64,000 nucleotides of DNA from Paragorgia papillata (taxonomy: Eukaryota; Cnidaria; Anthozoa; Scleralcyonacea; Coralliidae), in contig JAWNZC010000232.1 of NCBI GenBank assembly GCA_035771165.1, forward strand, positions 3,661,501 to 3,725,500. The letters run 5' to 3'. Of this stretch, positions 12,596 to 24,477 are shown in pieces; position 1 is the stretch's first letter; the number at the start of each line of letters is the position of its first letter. The position numbers and the translations under genes are program-made. The notes beneath the pieces were generated by a model. The model was given only the letters and a program-made list of their open reading frames with translations. It was not told the DNA's origin and searched no databases.

Positions 12596-13043
12596 AGGGA
12601 AATGGATGTCCATGAGCTTAATTATCATTCAACACTAATAGATCGAGACGTCAAGTACGTCTCCTATCACGTAGTCGATAAAATTCCACAAAAATTAAAT
12701 CTAGACATCTATCTGTATTCACTTGCGTATCCAAGGGTGGACCAGGCCGGGCTCAAGCCCGCTCAATCCGCATTAATGACATTATCCATTATTCCACAAA
12801 CTGACTACAAAGTTTGTCGCAATTCTTCCAAAAATTATGTAAATATTTAATTTTGGTATTTTATATGGCGTTTTATAATGTTCAGAATTCTATAAAGTCT
12901 TCTCCCGAAATGCAGGAAATGGTATTTCAGGGAGCACTATAGATTTCAAAAAATTTCGAGAGGCATCCTAGCTGCCCCCCTTAGAAATATCTGTGGGCGT
13001 TGGCCCACTTGGTGTCCACCAAATTAGTCAAACCTGGCTACTG

Positions 13044-13953
13044 AACAACAACGACAACAACGCAATCACAGCGACAACTACAACAACGATAACGATGAAA
13101 ATAACGAGGACAATAACAACGAGAACAACAACAAAAACAGTGAAAAATTAAAATATTTTGTTCTAATTATATAACGCAAATTGAAACACTTACTTAAAAT
13201 ATTTTCATTGCCACAACGGGTGGGAACTAAATCACACGGCAGCACAGAAGGAAAGAAAAAGAAAGGTAACTGAGTATCGGCACAATCTTACACATAGTTA
13301 ATGTACAAATACCTCCAGCATTGCGAAGAAAGATGTAATAATTACTCCAAACATTCCTTTTAAAATTATAAATAAAATGAACATTTTATATAGCGGTGAA
13401 AAGTTAATCTTTTTCAGCATTGCGTTAAAAAGAATCATACTAATTTGATTGTCTGAGTATTTGGAAATAAACAGTGCTGAAAACTAAATGCGATATGCGG
13501 TTGTAGTAACTTAATGTTTATTTAAAAGAAAAAACAAACAACAAAAACTGAAGAACACTAATTTTGCATGTCGAGAATAAGCCAAAATCTAATGCAATTT
13601 GTGAAGACTGCAAGACTTCACTCTCGTCAAAAAATTGCAAAATCAATTAAAATAATTTCATCCAAGAAAATTTTAGCGATATTTGCTAAACAATATATAA
13701 TTTTAGTCTGGAACTAAACTGAATTTTCCAGTCAAAGCAAAATGTTAACCGAAGATACGTTCACTTGTAGTTGTACGGTATTTACTGCTGAAAACTATGG
13801 GACATTGCAACAAATATAATATTTACAACAATATATATAACGAACGAAGACATACATCCGATTGGAGTATGACATTAAAATACAGACAATTGAGATCCTA
13901 AGTAAACTCGAAACAAACCTATTAAAAAACCTAAAACCTAAATCTAACACCTA
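13044..13953. other. Intergenic; AAC-rich start, otherwise featureless
   Basis: 13044-13140 is AAC/ACA-rich and appears to continue the tract at 10700-10949. The remainder is AT-rich with no recognisable frame or paired ends. Confidence 0.4.
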
Positions 13954-13954
13954 C

Positions 13955-14211
13955 AATCAGTGACAAAAGTGTTGGGACACTTCAACCTAAAGGACAAATT
14001 TTCCGCTCCAAGTATCCCCCGGCCCCCCTGTTCAATGTTGGTGACTGTTTAGGCATTCGTGTCAACGTTCACTGAGTTCCTTAATTTAAATTCAACATTG
14101 AATAGGGAGGGAGGGGGAGGGAGGGATATAATTTACTACCAAAATAATTGAAAGAAATATTAAGTAAGTACCAACAATGCGAGACGTCCCAAGGTATTTT
14201 GTCACTGATTG
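13955..14211. mobile_element. Tc1/mariner-like MITE, unit 1 of a tandem pair
   Basis: The left end ATCAGTGACAAAA with TGTTGGGAC and the right end GTCCCAAGG with TTTTGTCACTGAT are inverted. A second internal inverted pair (CTGTTCAATGTT / AACATTGAATAG) flanks the centre. The TGGGACACTT signature is shared with the MITEs at 42112 and 43762. Unit 2 follows with almost no gap. Confidence 0.75.
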
Positions 14212-14465
14212 AATCAGTGACAAAAGTGTTGGGACACTTCAACCTAAAGGACAACATTTTCCGCTCCAAGTATCCCCCGGCCCCCCTGTTCAATGTTGGT
14301 GACTGTTTAGGCATTCGTGTCAACGTTCACTGAATTCCTTAATTTAAATTCTACATTGAATAGGGAGGGGGAGGGAGGGATATAGTTTACTACCAAAATA
14401 ATTGAAAGAAATATTAAGTAAGTACCAACAATGCGAGATGTCCCAAGGTATTTTGTCACTGATTG
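14212..14465. mobile_element. Tc1/mariner-like MITE, unit 2 of a tandem pair
   Basis: Nearly identical to unit 1 (a few substitutions and a small indel in the G-rich patch). It starts at the base after unit 1 ends. It ends GTCACTGATTG, exactly where the satellite array begins, so it marks the left boundary of the array. Confidence 0.75.
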
Positions 14466-17400
14466 TCTGAAAAGCTATTTTCTTTATATTGTAAAAAATG
14501 CCGTTACAGCCAACTTAGGAGCGTACTTTAAAGCCAAGAAAGCTAAAGCAATGTTATAGTAGACTAAATAAACTATTTCTGTGCAAACCTAGTATCACTT
14601 TTCTAATATTTGTTTTTGTGCTGAAATTAAAGTACGCGTACGTTCTGCAGCAATTGTTAAAATAATAAAAGGTCCCTACCACAAATAGCGTTATTGCTAA
14701 TACCGGCGCAGAACCCGTTAAAGATTGCGCAACTGGCTAAAATAAACACGTTTTAATTCTCATTTAACGCGACGCCGGTTAGTTGAAGAGTGATATTGCA
14801 CAAGTTATACTCTACACATACATAAATAAATGCGCAATCGAGTGATTGTGAATATATTAAAACTTCGTTTTACGTAAATCGAGCGTTTTTAATTGCATTG
14901 CTGATAACGCACCTATTTTATCCGAAATCTTTTTGCATAATACGTGCAAAGACGCCTTGAGCAGTAAACTGACTTTAAAACAACAAAACTGTCTATTTAA
15001 TAGCTTGAAAATGCCCATAACGATTTTGTTAACAATAAATAGTGAACATCTTTGTCAAATATAACTATTTTTAGAAAAATAACTGACTAGGTAACTAGGT
15101 TTATTTTATGAACTAAAAATGTTTTCGCAGACTGTCTGAAAAGCTATTTTCTTTATATTGTAAAAAATGCCGTTACAGCCAACTTAGGAGCGTACTTTAA
15201 AGCCAAGAAAGCTAAAGCAATGTTATAGTAGACTAAATAAACTATTTCTGTGCAAAATTCAGTAAGGAAATATAATATTCAATAGTCAAAATGGCCCCCT
15301 GTTGTGCGTCTGTTCTGTCCACCGTTCTCACAACGGTTCTCACTACGCTATCTCACCAGAAAAACATGTATTAGAACGAAGATTGTGGTTTAAAATGACA
15401 TTTTCTACACACCCGCCTTGTGATATGTTAGTTTTCAATAAGAAAATAATGCATATTTACAATTCACGCTTTTCAAATGCGTTTTTTATAACGATGCTCG
15501 CTATATTTATATAAATAACTTGATGCTATACTATATCTTTATACTGAGGAAGTGAGAACCGTCGCCGCTTTACCTCTAATTTATTTTATTTTGGCGATGC
15601 AATACCGGTTAAAAATAATTAAATGTAAAGTATACCATGCAGATGATATTAGAAAACAGCAGCACTGACTATTTGTAAAGAAACAAGCGTAAATTAGCAA
15701 ACTAACGTCCACGGTGTTCAGTGAGAACCGTGGTGAGAACCGTTGGTGAGAACCGTGGACGTGGTGACATTTGTCATGACAACCGTACAGGCGTTGTATT
15801 ACGTTATATCTCTCTAATCATTTTCCGCAAATATTTCGCGTTTTACTTTAGTATGTATTAGTAATGTTGTACGTAATATGGTTGCTAATGAAAACCTAGA
15901 ACAAGTTTCAATATGTTTTGTCCCTTTCGTGCCTTTAATAGACGTTGGTAGACGTTTAGAATTTCCGATTTTTAAACCTAGTATCACTTTTCTAATATTT
16001 GTTTTTGTGCTGAAAATAAAGTACGCGTACGTTCTGCAGCAATTGTTAAAATAATAAAAGGTCCCTACCACAAATAGCGTTATTGCTAATACCGGCGCAG
16101 AACCCGTTAAAGATTGCGCAACTGGCTAAAATAAACACGTTTTAATTCTCGTTTAACGCGACACCCGTTAGTTGAAGAGTGATATTGCACAAGTTATAAT
16201 CTACACATACATAAATAAATGCGCAATCGAGTGATTGTGAATATATTAAAACTTCGTTTTACGTAAATCGAGCATTTTTAATTGCATTGCTGATAACGCA
16301 CCTATTTTAGCCGAAATCTTTTTGCATAATACGTGCAAAGACGCCTTGAGCAGTAAACTGACTTTAAAACAACAAAACTGTCTATTTAATAGCTTGAAAA
16401 TGCCCATAACGATTTTGTTAACAATAAATAGTGAACATCTTTGTCAAATATAACTATTTTTAGAAAAATAACTGATTAGGTAACTAGGTTTATTTTATGA
16501 ACTAAAAATGTTTTCGCAGACTGTCTGAAAAGCTATTTTCTTTATATTGTAAAAAATGCCGTTACAGCCAACTTAGTTAGGAGCGTACTTTAAAGCCAAG
16601 AAAGCTAAAGCAATGTTATAGTAGACTAAATAAACTATTTCTGTGCAAAATTCAGTAAGGAAATATGATATTCAATAGTCAAAATGGCCCCCTGTTGTGC
16701 GTCTGTTCTGTCCACCGTTCTCACAACGGTTCTCACTACGCTTCTCACCAGAAAAAACATGTATTAGAACGAAGATTGTGGTTTAAAATGACATTTTCTA
16801 CACACCCGCCTTGTGATATGTTAGTTTTCAATAAGAAAATAATGCATATTTACAATTCACGCTTTTCAAATGCGTTTTTTATAACGATGCTCGCTATATT
16901 TATATAAATAACTTGATGCTATACTATATCTTTATACTGCGGAAGTGAGAACCGTCGCCGCTTTACCTCTAATTTATTTTATTTTGGCGATGCAATACCG
17001 GTTAAAAATAATTAAATGTAAAGTATACCATGCAGATGATATTAGAAAACAGCAGCACTGACTATTTGTAAAGAAACAAGCGTAAATTAGCAAATTAACG
17101 TCCACGGTGTTCAGTGAGAACCGTGGTGAGAACCGTTGGTGAGAACCGTAGACGTGGTGACATTTGTCATGACAACCGTACAGGCGTTGTATTACGTTAT
17201 ATCTCTCTAATCATTTTCCGCAAATATTTCGCGTTTTACTTTAGTATGTATTAGTAATGTTGTACGTAATATGGTTGCTAATGAAAACCTAGAACAAGTT
17301 TCAATATGTTTTGTCCCTTTCGTGCCTTTAATAGACGTTGGTAGACGTTTAGAATTTCCGATTTTTAAACCTAGTATCACTTTTCTAATATTTGTTTTTG

Positions 17401-20400
17401 TGCTGAAAATAAAGTACGCGTACGTTCTGCAGCAATTGTTAAAATAATAAAAGGTCCCTACCACAAATAGCGTTATTGCTAATACCGGCGCAGAACCCGT
17501 TAAAGATTGCGCAACTGGCTAAAATAAACACGTTTTAATTCTCGTTTAACGCGACACCCGTTAGTTGAAGAGTGACATTGCACAAGTTATAATCTACACA
17601 TACATAAATAAATGCGCAATCGAGTGATTGTGAATATATTAAAACTTCGTTTTACGTAAATCGAGCATTTTTAATTGCATTGCTGATAACGCACCTATTT
17701 TAGCCGAAATCTTTTTGCATAATACGTGCAAAGACGCCTTGAGCAGTAAACTGACTTTAAAACAACAAAACTGTCTATTAAATAGCTTGAAAATGCCCAT
17801 AACGATTTTGTTAACAATAAATAGTGAACATCTTTGTCAAATATAACTATTTTTAGAAAAATAACTGATTAGGTAACTAGGTTTATTTTATGAACTAAAA
17901 ATGTTTTCGCAGACTGTCTGAAAAGCTATTTTCTTTATATTGTAAAAAATGCCGTTACAGCCAACTTAGGAGCGTACTTTAAAGCCAAGAAAGCTAAAGC
18001 AATGTTATAGTAGACTAAATAAACTATTTCTGTGCAAAATTCAGTAAGGAAATATGATATTCAATAGTCAGAATGGCCCCCTGTTGTGCGTCTGTTCTGT
18101 CCACCGTTCTCACAACGGTTCTCACTACGCTTCTCACCAGAAAAACATGTATTAGAACGAAGATTCTGGTTTAAAATGACATTTTCTACACACCCGCCTT
18201 GTGATATGTTAGTTTTCAATAAGAAAATAATGCATATTAACAATTCACGCTTTTCAAATGCGTTTTTTATAACGATGCTCGCTATATTTATATAAATAAC
18301 TTGATGCTATACTATATCTTTATACTGCGGAAGTGAGAACCGTCGCCGCTTTACCTCTAATTTATTTTATTTTGGCGATGCAATACCGGTTAAAAATAAT
18401 TAAATGTAAAGTATACCATGCAGATGATATTAGAAAACAGCAGCACTGACTATTTGTAAAGAAACAAGCGTAAATTAGCAAACTAACGTCCACGGTGTTC
18501 AGTGAGAACCGTGGTGAGAACCGTTGGTGAGAACCGTGGACGTGGTGACATTTGTCATGACAACCGTACAGGCGTTGTATTACGTTATATCTCTCTAATC
18601 ATTTTCCGCAAAATATTTCGCGTTTTACTTTAGTATGTATTAGTAATGTTGTACGTAATATGGTTGCTAATGAAAACCTAGAACAAGTTTCAATATGTTT
18701 TGTCCCTTTCGTGCCTTTAATAGACGTTGGTAGACGTTTAGAATTTCCGATTTTTAAACCTAGTATCACTTTTCTAATATTTGTTTTTGTGCTGAAAATA
18801 AAGTACGCGTACGTTCTGCAGCAATTGTTAAAATAATAAAAGGTCCCTACCACAAATAGCGTTATTGCTAATACCGGCGCAGAACCCGTTAAAGATTGCG
18901 CAACTGGCTAAAATAAACACGTTTTAATTCTCGTTTAAACGCGACACCCGTTAGTTGAAGAGTGATATTGCACAATTTATAAATCTACACATACATAAAT
19001 AAATGCGCAATCGAGTGATTGTGAATATATTAAAACTTCGTTTTACGTAAATCGAGCATTTTTAATTGCATTGCTGATAACGCACCTATTTTAGCCGAAA
19101 TCTTTTTGCATAATACGTGCAAAGACGCCTTGAGCAGTAAACTGACTTTAAAACAACAAAACTGTCTATTTAATAGCTTGAAAATGCCCATAACGATTTT
19201 GTTAACAATAAATAGTGAACATCTTTGTCAAATATAACTATTTTTAGAAAAAATAAACTGATTAGGTAACTAGGTTTATTTTATGAACTAAAAATGTTTT
19301 CGCAGACTGTCTGAAAAGCTATTTTCTTTATATTGTAAAAAATGCCGTTACAGCCAACTTAGTTAGGAGCGTACTTTAAAGCCAAGAAAGCTAAAGCAAT
19401 GTTATAGTAGACTAAATAAACTATTTCTGTGCAAAATTCAGTAAGGAAATATGATATTCAATAGTCAAAATGGCCCCCTGTTGTGCGTCTGTTCTGTCCA
19501 CCGTTCTCACAACGGTTCTCACTACGCTTCTCACCAGAAAAAACATGTATTAGAACGAAGATTGTGGTTTAAAATGACATTTTCTACACACCCGCCTTGT
19601 GATATGTTAGTTTTCAATAAGAAAATAATGCATATTTACAATTCACGCTTTTCAAATGCGTTTTTTATAACGATGCTCGCTATATTTATATAAATAACTT
19701 GATGCTATACTATATCTTTATACTGCGGAAGTGAGAACCGTCGCCGCTTTACCTCTAATTTATTTTATTTTGGCGATGCAATACCGGTTAAAAATAATTA
19801 AATGTAAAGTATACCATGCAGATGATATTAGAAAACAGCAGCACTGACTATTTGTAAAGAAAACAAGCGTAAATTAGCAAATTAACGTCCACGGTGTTCA
19901 GTGAGAACCGTGGTGAGAACCGTTGGTGAGAACCGTAGACGTGGTGACATTTGTCATGACAACCGTACAGGCGTTGTATTACGTTATATCTCTCTAATCA
20001 TTTTCCGCAAATATTTCGCGTTTTACTTTAGTATGTATTAGTAATGTTGTACGTAATATGGTTGCTAATGAAAACCTAGAACAAGTTTCAATATGTTTTG
20101 TCCCTTTCGTGCCTTTAATAGACGTTGGTAGACGTTTAGAATTTCCGATTTTTAAACCTAGTATCACTTTTTCTAATATTTGTTTTTGTGCTGAAAATAA
20201 AGTACGCGTACGTTCTGCAGCAATTGTTAAAATAATAAAAGGTCCCTACCACAAATAGCGTTATTGCTAATACCGGCGCAGAACCCGTTAAAGATTGCGC
20301 AACTGGCTAAAATAAACACGTTTTAATTCTCGTTTAACGCGACACCCGTTAGTTGAAGAGTGACATTGCACAAGTTATAATCTACACATACATAAATAAA

Positions 20401-21868
20401 TGCGCAATCGAGTGATTGTGAATATATTAAAACTTCGTTTTACGTAAATCGAGCATTTTTAATTGCATTGCTGATAACGCACCTATTTTAGCCGAAATCT
20501 TTTTGCATAATACGTGCAAAGACGCCTTGAGCAGTAAACTGACTTTAAAACAACAAAACTGTCTATTAAATAGCTTGAAAATGCCCATAACGATTTTGTT
20601 AACAATAAATAGTGAACATCTTTGTAAAATATAACTATTTTTAGAAAAATAACTGATTAGGTAACTAGGTTTATTTTATGAACTAAAAATGTTTTCGCAG
20701 ACTGTCTGAAAAGCTATTTTCTTTATATTGTAAAAAATGCCGTTACAGCCAACTTAGGAGCGTACTTTAAAGCCAAGAAAGCTAAAGCAATGTTATAGTA
20801 GACTAAATAAACTATTTCTGTGCAAAATTCAGTAAGGAAATATGATATTCAATAGTCAAAATGGCCCCCTGTTGTGCGTCTGTTCTGTCCACCGTTCTCA
20901 CAACGGTTCTCACTACGCTTCTCACCAGAAAAACATGTATTAGAACGAAGATTCTGGTTTAAAATGACATTTTCTACACACCCGCCTTGTGATATGTTAG
21001 TTTTCAATAAGAAAATAATGCATATTAACAATTCACGCTTTTCAAATGCGTTTTTTTATAACGATGCTCGCTATATTTATATAAATAACTTGATGCTATA
21101 CTATATCTTTATACTGCGGAAGTGAGAACCGTCGCCGCTTTACCTCTAATTTATTTTATTTTGGCGATGCAATACCGGTTAAAAATAATTAAATGTAAAG
21201 TATACCATGCAGATGATATTAGAAAACAGCAGCACTGACTATTTGTAAAGAAACAAGCGTAAATTAGCAAACTAACGTCCACGGTGTTCAGTGAGAACCG
21301 TGGTGAGAACCGTTGGTGAGAACCGTGGACGTGGTGACATTTGTCATGACAACCGTACAGGCGTTGTATTACGTTATATCTCTCTAATCATTTTCCGCAA
21401 ATATTTCGCGTTTTACTTTAGTATGTATTAGTAATGTTGTACGTAATATGGTTGCTAATGAAAACCTAGAACAAGTTTCAATATGTTTTGTCCCTTTCGT
21501 GCCTTTAATAGACGTTGGTAGACGTTTAGAATTTCCGATTTTTAAACCTAGTATCACTTTTCTAATATTTGTTTTTGTGCTGAAAATAAAGTACGCGTAC
21601 GTTCTGCAGCAATTGTTAAAATAATAAAAGGTCCCTACCACAAATAGCGTTATTGCTAATACCGGCGCAGAACCCGTTAAAGATTGCGCAACTGGCTAAA
21701 ATAAACACGTTTTAATTCTCGTTTAACGCGACACCCGTTAGTTGAAGAGTGATATTGCACAATTTATAATCTACACATACATAAATAAATGCGCAATCGA
21801 GTGATTGTGAATATATTAAAACTTCGTTTTACGTAAATCGAGCATTTTTAATTGCATTGCTGATAACG
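14465..21868. repeat. Satellite array, ~1.39-kb units, about five units plus partials
   Basis: Taking GTCTGAAAAGC as phase zero, starts fall at 14465, 15134, 16523, 17916, 19309 and 20704, a period of 1389-1395 bp. The first unit is only 669 bp because ~720 bp is missing between CTGTGCAAA and CCTAGTATC. The last stops at about 1165 bp. Units 2 and 4 share private variants (ACTTAGTTAGGAGC, CCGTAGACG, TCTATTAAATAG). Units 3 and 5 share others (GAAGATTCTGG, CACAATTTAT). The array therefore has a ~2.79-kb two-unit period. Short frames of 60-94 codons recur in each unit but show no known domain. Confidence 0.95.
15318..15763. repeat. Iteron-bounded block inside the satellite unit (example from unit 1)
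   Basis: Left boundary: repeated GGTTCTCAC-type words at 12-bp spacing (15322, 15334, 15346, the last degenerate). Right boundary: the inverted form GTGAGAACCGT at about 15721, 15733 and 15746, framed by CGTCCACGG and CCGTGGACG. A further single copy is at 15552. The same layout recurs in units 2-5 and in the solitary copy, and is missing from the deleted first unit. Such inward-facing short repeats resemble subterminal transposase sites or replication iterons; function unknown. Confidence 0.7.
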
Positions 21869-22404
21869 CTCGTAACGATAATTTTCATTGCTGAAAATGC
21901 AAACAGCTTCGCTGACTAATTATTGGTTTAGAGCCAAGCTGCATTATAGTGACGTCAATTAACGCACGATTACAACGTAATCTTGTTAAGAATATGACAG
22001 CCAAGATCGGACAAACACCTGGAAGATGTTTCTGTACATAGTATGGTATTAAATAATATGAACTTTACCTGTTTTATGATTTTTTATTCATGCTGACGTT
22101 AAATCAATGATTATCTACTGCGACATTAATGTCAGTTATATGCGACCTCAATTGTGTTATACATGCACTCAGTGATGCACTGAACTTAGTTATAATGAAA
22201 TAAAAGTAGCGTGCTGCGTAGGGCCTTCGCTCGAAACGTTAGATTCTTACGTTCTCTGTTTCGGCAGTATATCTAACCTTATACTATATTTCGTTAGTTA
22301 TAATGGGGCCTGTTGATCATGTGCCGACGTTTCGATGCTTTTAATTAAGGTCGACGCGACGACCAGTGCATTAAGTTCGACTCTGGTTCGACTTCGACGC
22401 GGTT
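21869..22404. other. Unique DNA right of the satellite, with a ribozyme-like relic
   Basis: The satellite stops abruptly after TTGCTGATAACGC. The following DNA is unique in the window. At 22216-22252 the stretch CTGCGTAG, a GGC/GCT-bounded loop and CGAAACG recalls a Penelope-type hammerhead end with a broken core. Confidence 0.4.
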
Positions 22405-23145
22405 TTAAACGTCGAACTTACGACTGATGTGCCGAACGTAATACAGATGACCAAAAAATCTAGTTTGCCTAGTTTTCTCGCCGTAATGCGAGCTCAAAAC
22501 ATGAATCTTAATACGCACGGAGGTCTTTTCGAGTAAATATGGACACGAGAAGCGCTTATTACTGTTTATATGTTGCGAACAAATTACGAAATAATAAGTG
22601 TATAAACTTGTAGCGCACAGGTATATATGTAACCGATGCGCTAAGTCCGAAGAAGATGATAGGAAGGCGCGCAGAGATGAGCGTCGCATTGATTGCTCTC
22701 TTTTGATTTACCGTCCCCATTTTCCGATAAGAAAATAATGAGAAGGTGAGCCGTAGACAAGAAAAACGAACCTCATGGCACATTATTCATGTCTCGCTAA
22801 GCAAAAACGAACCTCATGGCACATTATTCATGTCTCGCTAAGCAAGCATCAGTTGAATTCTTAATTGAAATTTCATTCTAATGTGGGTTTTTTTCAACCC
22901 AGAACTGAACCAATCCACCCCTAAACCATACTTTTACCCTAACCGTCATTCAAACTTTTTCCTAACTCTAAACCCTAACCCCAACTCTTACTTGCGAGAC
23001 ATATTATCAAAACCAACGAATGTTCGCCCCTAGCAATTTAACTTCAGTTCGACCATTATAGGGACGTTTGAAACCAACGTCGAACTTTGTCGAACTTAAT
23101 ATGTATTAGGTTCGGCACATCATATTAAATTCGACGTTTGAACTA
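22405..23145. mobile_element. Possible element with ~40-bp inverted ends
   Basis: AAACGTCGAACTTA and GATGTGCCGAAC near 22408-22440 reappear inverted near 23104-23144 (GTTCGGCACATC, TAAATTCGACGTTT). The 700-bp interior holds a 41-bp tandem duplication (22762-22843) and no recognisable protein. The short paired length keeps confidence low. Confidence 0.45.
22762..22843. repeat. 41-bp perfect tandem duplication
   Basis: Two adjacent identical 41-bp copies, each starting AAAAACGAACCTCATGG and ending CTCGCTAAGC. Nothing else marks the site. Confidence 0.9.
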
Positions 23146-23195
23146 GGCGTGACAATGGTTTAGCAAATATATACAAAATGATGAAAATGCCTAAC

Positions 23196-24477
23196 TCTTA
23201 AATGAGTTTGGGTTTTGGTCGAGGGTCGAGTGTCGAGGGTAGTAGGTCGAGGGTTGTAAAACACGCTAAAATTATTTTTGAAATGTAATAAATAAGAATT
23301 ATAGTTATTTTGTCTTATTTTGTGTTAGCCCTGAGGTGTACAAATATCTTTCATTAATATAACTTCCTGTCGCGACATTTACGCAAAGCCAAAGTGAATG
23401 ATACTTCAATGTTTTGGAAGTCTTCTCAAAAGGTTTTACTCAACTTAATACTGGCCTGGTTATAAACCAGGAATTTATATATTACGGCCTATTTCCAGCG
23501 TCGAAATTTAATGTACATTAGGTATATGCAACTCTGTTGATTATCACTTACAAAAATAGCGCGGAGATTTGGCTGTATTTGTCGCTTCAAATTGCTCATA
23601 CCGCTTGCGAAATGTTGATGGACGCGGTAAAGGAATGCATAGATAATACACAAAGAAGTAATGCGATCGCGATGTCTGTCCCGAGTAAACACTTTGCTGC
23701 GCGTATCGAACGTCTAGTTTATGAAAAAAATATGCCCCAGTTTTTTGTGTAGCCTATGTTGAAGTTTTTGAGCCGCTAGAATGAAATTATGTGCGTAAAT
23801 ACAGGTATGCATAATAACAAGAACATATATTACAAAATTACTTGTCATGCATAAATTATAAGAAGTGCTTCGGCACCGTGCAACTCGTTGAACAGAAGAA
23901 CACCACTTTAACAGTTAGCGCCACTAAAACACCCAATAGCCTTTTAGAGAAATCTGTTTCCTGGGTCTATTTTTCAACACTAGAAATAGATTATCATATA
24001 TTCGCACATCCATATATCATTCTCTATTTAAAGTATATTAATTCATGATAAAATTGATGAAGCGCGGCCAGGATTATACATAATGAATAGATAGAAACGT
24101 TCTCTGACCAAAACTATATTTATTAAGAGGAGCTTTCGGTCTACAGTCTGGCAACCGAAAGCTCGTCTTAATAAATATTTTTGGTCAGAGAACGTTTATA
24201 TCCATTCATTATTATATATTAATTCAGATAGATTCCTTTTTTTCCGAATAACATGTCCATGTTTGCTCACCTCAAGGCAAACAGAATCTGATTAATCGCC
24301 CCTTGCGCTTAACACAAAATAAGACAAAATAACTTTAATTCTTATTTATTAAATTTCAAAAATAATTTTAGCGTGTTTTACTACCCTCGACCCTCGACCA
24401 TCTACCCTCGACACTCGACCAACAACCCTCGACCAACTACCCTCGACACTCGACCCTCGACCAAAACCCAAACTCAT
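23196..24477. mobile_element. ~1.28-kb element with minisatellite-bearing inverted ends
   Basis: The ends ATGAGTTTGGGTTTTGG and CCAAAACCCAAACTCAT are inverted. Each is followed inward by a GGTCGAGGGTCGAGTG-type minisatellite, longer on the right, and then by TTTTGTCTTATTTTGTGTTA or its complement; about 130-170 bp pairs in all. TTAA lies just outside both ends (near 23189 and 24478), so a TTAA duplication is possible. A foldback at 24080-24215 is nested inside. No transposase is seen; a 71-codon frame at 23537-23752 is unassigned. Confidence 0.75.
24080..24215. mobile_element. Foldback MITE nested in the 23196-24477 element
   Basis: The arms are inverted: AAACGTTCTCTGACCAAAA with TATTTATTAAGA and GAGCTTTCGGT on the left, mirrored on the right, with a ~10-bp loop near 24145. 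About 60 bp pairs with few mismatches. Non-coding. Confidence 0.8.

Larger units (their letters stand above)
10950..13043. mobile_element. Probable hAT-type insertion carrying nested elements
   Basis: The left end begins CAGTGGCGTAGCTA and the right end finishes CTGGCTACTG, short imperfect inverted ends of the hAT style. AACAACAA flanks both sides (10942-10949 and 13044-13051), as expected for an 8-bp hAT duplication. The flank is AAC-rich, so the duplication could be chance. About 1.45 kb of the interior is the separate foldback element at 11140-12595. No transposase frame remains. Confidence 0.5.

Noticed and set aside
15302..21641. Recurring 60-94-codon frames on both strands of each satellite unit
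   Set aside because: They repeat only because the unit repeats; frames shift with indels between units and no domain or codon bias is seen. I treat them as chance.
22905..22995. Telomere-like CCCTAA words
   Set aside because: Only a few irregular ACCCTAACC and AAACCCTAACCCC words; no tandem TTAGGG array.
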